A DNA stretch of 64,000 nt. Origin: Flavobacteriales bacterium (lineage in GTDB: Bacteria > Bacteroidota > Bacteroidia > Flavobacteriales_D > Crocinitomicaceae). Numbering within the stretch: the first letter of the stretch is position 1; every line of letters starts with the position of its first letter. The position numbers and the translations under genes were made by a program. Below are positions 63,109-64,000 of this stretch, in pieces. Below the pieces are notes generated by a model. It saw only the letters and a list, made by a program, of their open reading frames with translations. It was not told where the DNA came from and did no database searches. The stretch covers positions 1 through 64,000 of the forward strand of contig CANHOA010000016.1 in assembly GCA_947462255.1 (NCBI GenBank). The letters are read 5' to 3'.

Positions 63109-64000
63109 TTAAATATTAATTTTGTATTTCTCAACAAAGGACTGATATCCTTCCATAATTTCAGTTGAGAGGCTCATTTTTTCTTCTAACGTGTCAAAGA
63201 ATATTTCTTGTGATTTCTTCGCCCTCGAAAATTGAGAAGGATTACCTCCGCATTTCTCATTGAAAATTGAAATGGTTAATACATTAAAAACTTTAGCAAA
63301 ATCTTTATTTAATGAATTGGCAGATGCTTTATCAGAAAAATATTTTTCAATGTCAAAAACCAAGTTAGAGAATTCTAACATAACATCGAATTTTCGTTTC
63401 AATTCCCAGTATAAGGCAATATTATAAAATGTATTAATACTGTTGATTTGTTTGATCCGGTTAAGTGATTCTATTTTTCCATTTATTGTCTTTTTTTCGG
63501 ACTCGGACTTACTATTATTTAAATCTGATTTATATGTTTCTAGTTGTTTCTCGTAAAAATCTTTTTGAAATTTCTTTGCTTTATCATGTAAAAAACGAAC
63601 AAACAAAAGTTCATCAATATCATGATTGTTTCTTTTGAACAGTTCCCCATTTTCACCTTCAACTAATGAATATTTAAAAACTGAATCGTAATCCTGATTA
63701 ATAATGTAATTCGAATTTGAATTGTCTCTATTAAATAGTGTACTCTTTTTATCTTTAGATGTAAATGGTTTTTTTAAAAACCCAGCAAAACATAATTGGG
63801 CTATTTCATCATTTGAAATAATTCTAAATTTTAAATAAGATTCCGACTTGGGTTTTAGTTCGCCTCTTCGAATTTGCATGAATATCGAAGGGGTATTATC
63901 CTTTAATTTCTTTTGCAACTGAAGTTGCTCCTCATTGTTGGCTACCATATCACGACTTGATATGGGATTCTGAGTATTATTATAAATGGTAATATTTCTT
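63109..64000 (-). CDS. AIPR-family abortive-infection protein, N-terminal part outside the window
   Basis: The visible 296 residues are the C-terminal part; the frame runs through the right edge, so an ATG at 63948 is internal. The segment ITIYNNTQNPISSRDMVANN is the signature of the AIPR family (PF10592), and the following FMQIRRGELKPKS...IISNDEIAQLCFAGFLKKP matches its C-terminal half. AIPR proteins confer phage resistance by abortive infection and often accompany Z1/MORC/methylase genes. A central coiled coil (about 150-185) is present. It is transcribed towards the methylase operon. Confidence 0.83.
   Translation of the reverse strand, partial: RNITIYNNTQNPISSRDMVANNEEQLQLQKKLKDNTPSIFMQIRRGELKPKSESYLKFRIISNDEIAQLCFAGFLKKPFTSKDKKSTLFNRDNSNSNYIINQDYDSVFKYSLVEGENGELFKRNNHDIDELLFVRFLHDKAKKFQKDFYEKQLETYKSDLNNSKSESEKKTINGKIESLNRIKQINSINTFYNIALYWELKRKFDVMLEFSNLVFDIEKYFSDKASANSLNKDFAKVFNVLTISIFNEKCGGNPSQFSRAKKSQEIFFDTLEEKMSLSTEIMEGYQSFVEKYKINI

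Overview
The window is an AT-rich stretch of a Bacteroidota chromosome, most likely a free-living gliding or surface-attached member of the Flavobacteriia. Three things point there: several cargo proteins and PorP/SprF proteins of the type IX secretion system (T9SS), the Bacteroidota -7 promoter box TAnnTTTG in front of many genes, and lineage-typical families (DUF2490, DUF5686, the FISUMP domain, GH3-like acyl-adenylases, PorP-OmpA fusions). I could not name a genus from sequence alone.

Layout. 1-6025: an HD-domain protein cut by the left edge, two small envelope proteins, and a large CotH-kinase surface protein with a type B T9SS tail followed after 1 bp by its own PorP/SprF partner. 6030-12887: housekeeping genes (GH3-like adenylase, universal stress protein, fructose-bisphosphatase, Mfd). 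12888-19352: a minus-strand surface operon (LamG/type-B adhesin, PorP-TSP3-OmpA fusion, small type-A cargo protein, collagen-like/S74 fibre protein), ending in a decayed T9SS tail. 19387-30593: XRE and RhuM-type genes among dispersed repeats, then a large outer-membrane protein, truncated haemoglobin, DUF5715, GH16, glutamine cyclotransferase, YtxJ, PheS and small lipoproteins. 30705-45893: mostly core genes (tatC-DUF5686-lptB, lpdA, aroE, rsgA-dtd-DPP IV, xseB, purM), plus a PKD type-B surface protein and an SDR protein. 45964-46760: tRNA-Ser, tRNA-Pro and tRNA-Arg surrounded by partial tRNA copies and tandem repeats. 46899-54257: orphan HipB-like regulator, RND/MMPL transporter, thiamine pyrophosphokinase, FISUMP lipoprotein, thioredoxin, a broken HxlR regulator and a TPR-adenylate cyclase.

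54.8-64.0 kb is a defence island and the most interesting part. A tight plus-strand operon encodes a 5-cytosine DNA methyltransferase, a MORC/MutL-like GHKL ATPase, a Z1-type helicase-like ATPase and a DUF4420 PD-(D/E)XK nuclease; successive genes overlap by 4-17 nt. It meets head-on a minus-strand operon made of an AIPR-family abortive-infection protein (cut by the right edge), an unknown 120-aa protein and an unknown 539-aa protein. The 539-aa protein looks like a TerB-like helical domain joined to an SRA-like module of the kind found in McrA/HNH restriction enzymes. The methylase-MORC-Z1-DUF4420-AIPR combination was predicted computationally by Iyer, Abhiman and Aravind (2008). The two unknown genes and the convergent arrangement are what I would follow up as possibly undescribed.
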